Shown in pieces: positions 5,733 through 6,112 of a stretch of 6,112 bases of DNA; the stretch's first letter is position 1; the number at the start of each line of letters is the position of its first letter. The stretch comes from a bacterium (GTDB lineage Bacteria; JAJVIF01; JAGGVT01): positions 1 to 6,112 of the forward strand of contig JAGGVT010000153.1 of assembly GCA_021157815.1 (NCBI GenBank), given 5' to 3'. The position numbers and the translations under genes are program-made. The notes beneath the pieces are model-generated. The model did no database searches and had not been told where the DNA came from. It saw only the letters and a list, made by a program, of their open reading frames with translations.

Positions 5733-5877
5733 AAAAGGGGACTGACCCCTTTGGTAGTAACCCACTTGGTTTACTAATCCCTGCACCACACCACCAAATT
5801 ATATTTTTAAATTCCTTATTAAATTTAGATGCATAATCCTTAATAATAGGTGGAAGTGTTTCCAATGATATATCCAT
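5731..5877 (-). pseudogene. Truncated 5' end of a SIR2-like (NAD-binding) gene
   Basis: The 48-residue frame starts MDISLETLPPIIKDY and contains NIIWWCGAGISKPSGL (25-40). The GAGIS.PSGL segment is the N-terminal NAD-binding signature of SIR2-family proteins, preceded as usual by a hydrophobic strand. SIR2 domains need some 200-300 residues; here the match stops at residue 40-42 and the last residues (KGSVPF) are encoded by a palindromic repeat, followed by TAA. The expression signals are intact: AGAGGT (5886-5891) 8 bases before the ATG and TATAAT at 5920-5925. The 117 bases coding for residues 1-39 have 37 G or C by hand count (about 32 percent), visibly poorer in G+C than the neighbouring lipoprotein gene, which fits acquired DNA. 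SIR2-like domains are common in anti-phage defence proteins, but which kind this was cannot be told. Confidence 0.7.
5733..5752. repeat. REP-like palindrome that ends the SIR2-like frame
   Basis: AAAGGGG (5734-5740) and CCCCTTT (5746-5752) form a perfect 7-bp stem around ACTGA. I recognise GGGGACTGACCCC-type palindromes as dispersed repeats in many bacterial genomes, often discussed with REP-associated tyrosine (Y1) transposases; no such transposase is in the window. Its bases encode the last residues of the SIR2-like remnant. The start of the element at 6024 resembles it in the same orientation. Confidence 0.6.
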
Positions 5878-5885
5878 TCTGAATT

Positions 5886-5891
5886 ACCTCT
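5886..5891 (-). promoter_or_regulatory. Ribosome binding site of the SIR2-like remnant
   Basis: AGAGGT on the minus strand, 8 bases before the ATG ending at 5877. It shows that the short frame is a genuine gene start rather than a chance open frame. Confidence 0.65.
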
Positions 5892-5919
5892 ATAAAAATT
5901 GCTACTTTATGCTCATTTA

Positions 5920-5925
5920 ATTATA
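5920..5925 (-). promoter_or_regulatory. -10 box upstream of the SIR2-like remnant
   Basis: A perfect TATAAT on the minus strand; transcription would begin near 5913, about 36 bases before the ATG. No good TTGACA-like box lies 16-18 bases further upstream, and this stretch is AT-rich, so a chance match is quite possible. Confidence 0.4.
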
Positions 5926-6023
5926 AGCAATCTATAATCTGTAATCCTAGTCACATTTTCTTAGGCTTTTGTCACCTTCCCTTTAATTATTTTGAGTGCC
6001 ATCGAGTTGTAAATCAAGCGTAT
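5926..6023. other. AT-rich spacer without a supported gene
   Basis: Contains a 27-codon minus-strand frame (6044 to 5961, reading HSGQRPFIRLIYNSMALK...) bounded by stops on both sides. It has no recognisable domain and overlaps a repeat, so I do not call it a gene. GAGTGCCAT (5994-6002) is nearly complementary to ATGTCACTC (6042-6050), one mismatch in nine, so the region could fold into a long stem-loop. Confidence 0.3.
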
Positions 6024-6050
6024 AAAAGGTCTCTGTCCCGAATGTCACTC
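6024..6050 (+). repeat. REP-like element (GGTCTCTGTCCCGAATGTCAC type)
   Basis: Begins AAAAGGTCTCTGTCCCG, which matches 12 of 17 bases of AAAAGGGGACTGACCCC at 5733-5749, in the same orientation. The continuation GAATGTCACTC matches a dispersed intergenic repeat I recognise from other bacterial genomes (minus strand GTGACATTCGGGACAG). With the element at 5733 it flanks the SIR2-like remnant as a diverged direct repeat. Confidence 0.5.
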
Positions 6051-6052
6051 GG

Positions 6053-6112
6053 TTAAGCAGTATAGCCAATTTCAATTAGTTTACGTTCTAATTTTCTAGG
6101 TATGTTCAATAA
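6053..6112 (-). CDS. Possible 3' end of a minus-strand gene, partial
   Basis: Of the three minus-strand frames entering from the right edge, two stop within five codons. The third stays open for 19 codons and ends in TAA at 6055-6053, reading LLNIPRKLERKLIEIGYTA. The charged, helix-like composition looks like a protein C-terminus, but 19 residues are too few to name a family and could be chance. If real, this gene runs in the same direction as the SIR2-like remnant and ends 176 bases before its start, so the two may once have been neighbours in one acquired segment. Confidence 0.3.
   Translation of the reverse strand, partial: LLNIPRKLERKLIEIGYTA

Noticed and set aside
5961-6047. 27-codon minus-strand frame reading HSGQRPFIRLIYNSMALK...
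   Set aside because: Bounded by stops, no ribosome binding site, overlaps a REP-like element, and matches no family I recognise. Probably an accidental translation of repeat DNA.
5961-6058. Integron attC-like site on the minus strand (GCTTAAC at 6058-6052, a stem-loop after it, a gene stop overlapping it)
   Set aside because: The first box fits RYYYAAC, but the required partner GTTRRRY is absent at the far end; the closest sequence, ATTAAAG, lacks the essential GTT. No integrase gene is present.

Overview
This is a bacterial chromosomal window of moderate G+C with three intact transcription units, one truncated gene, and intergenic DNA unusually rich in short dispersed repeats. A lipoprotein signal peptide with a lipobox, a FliA/WhiG-type sigma factor, a toxin-antitoxin pair and an LVIVD beta-propeller protein fit a bacterium. 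The mixture resembles contigs from uncultivated candidate phyla, but the sequence does not fix a phylum. Good matches to -35/-10 and Shine-Dalgarno consensus show ordinary housekeeping-type expression signals.

Layout. 1-372 holds no gene: a pair of overlapping hairpins (55-107, possibly the terminator of a gene left of the window), a REP-like palindrome (198-225), and a promoter (263-292). 373-1011 is a two-gene operon on the + strand, hicB antitoxin then hicA toxin, in the same frame and separated only by one TGA and two codons. A terminator hairpin at 1029-1053 lies between hicA and the convergent sigma factor gene (1102-1890, - strand). 1891-2579 is a repeat-rich spacer: nine copies of an 8-bp tandem unit, three inverted copies of the same unit 340 bp away, and between them a pair of facing copies of a 27-bp palindromic repeat plus other REP-like pieces.

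2580-5678 carries a strong promoter, a clear ribosome binding site and a 1002-residue lipoprotein whose C-terminal 573 residues are 14 LVIVD repeats, enough for two seven-bladed beta-propellers. After it, on the - strand, lies the 5' end of a SIR2-like gene (5877 to 5731). It has an intact ribosome binding site and -10 box, but is cut off just after its GAGIS NAD-binding motif by a REP-like palindrome. A related repeat lies further right (6024-6050), and the last 60 bases may be the 3' end of another - strand gene.

The genes do not form one obvious pathway. The sigma factor could direct a regulon elsewhere; HicBA is a self-contained translation-inhibiting module; the LVIVD lipoprotein is a cell-surface or periplasmic protein. 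The HicBA pair, the SIR2 remnant and the repeats mark this as an accessory, rearranging stretch. I see no complete new multi-gene system; the most interesting points are the in-frame hicB-TGA-hicA arrangement, the truncated SIR2 gene, and the structured repeat block at 2101-2534.
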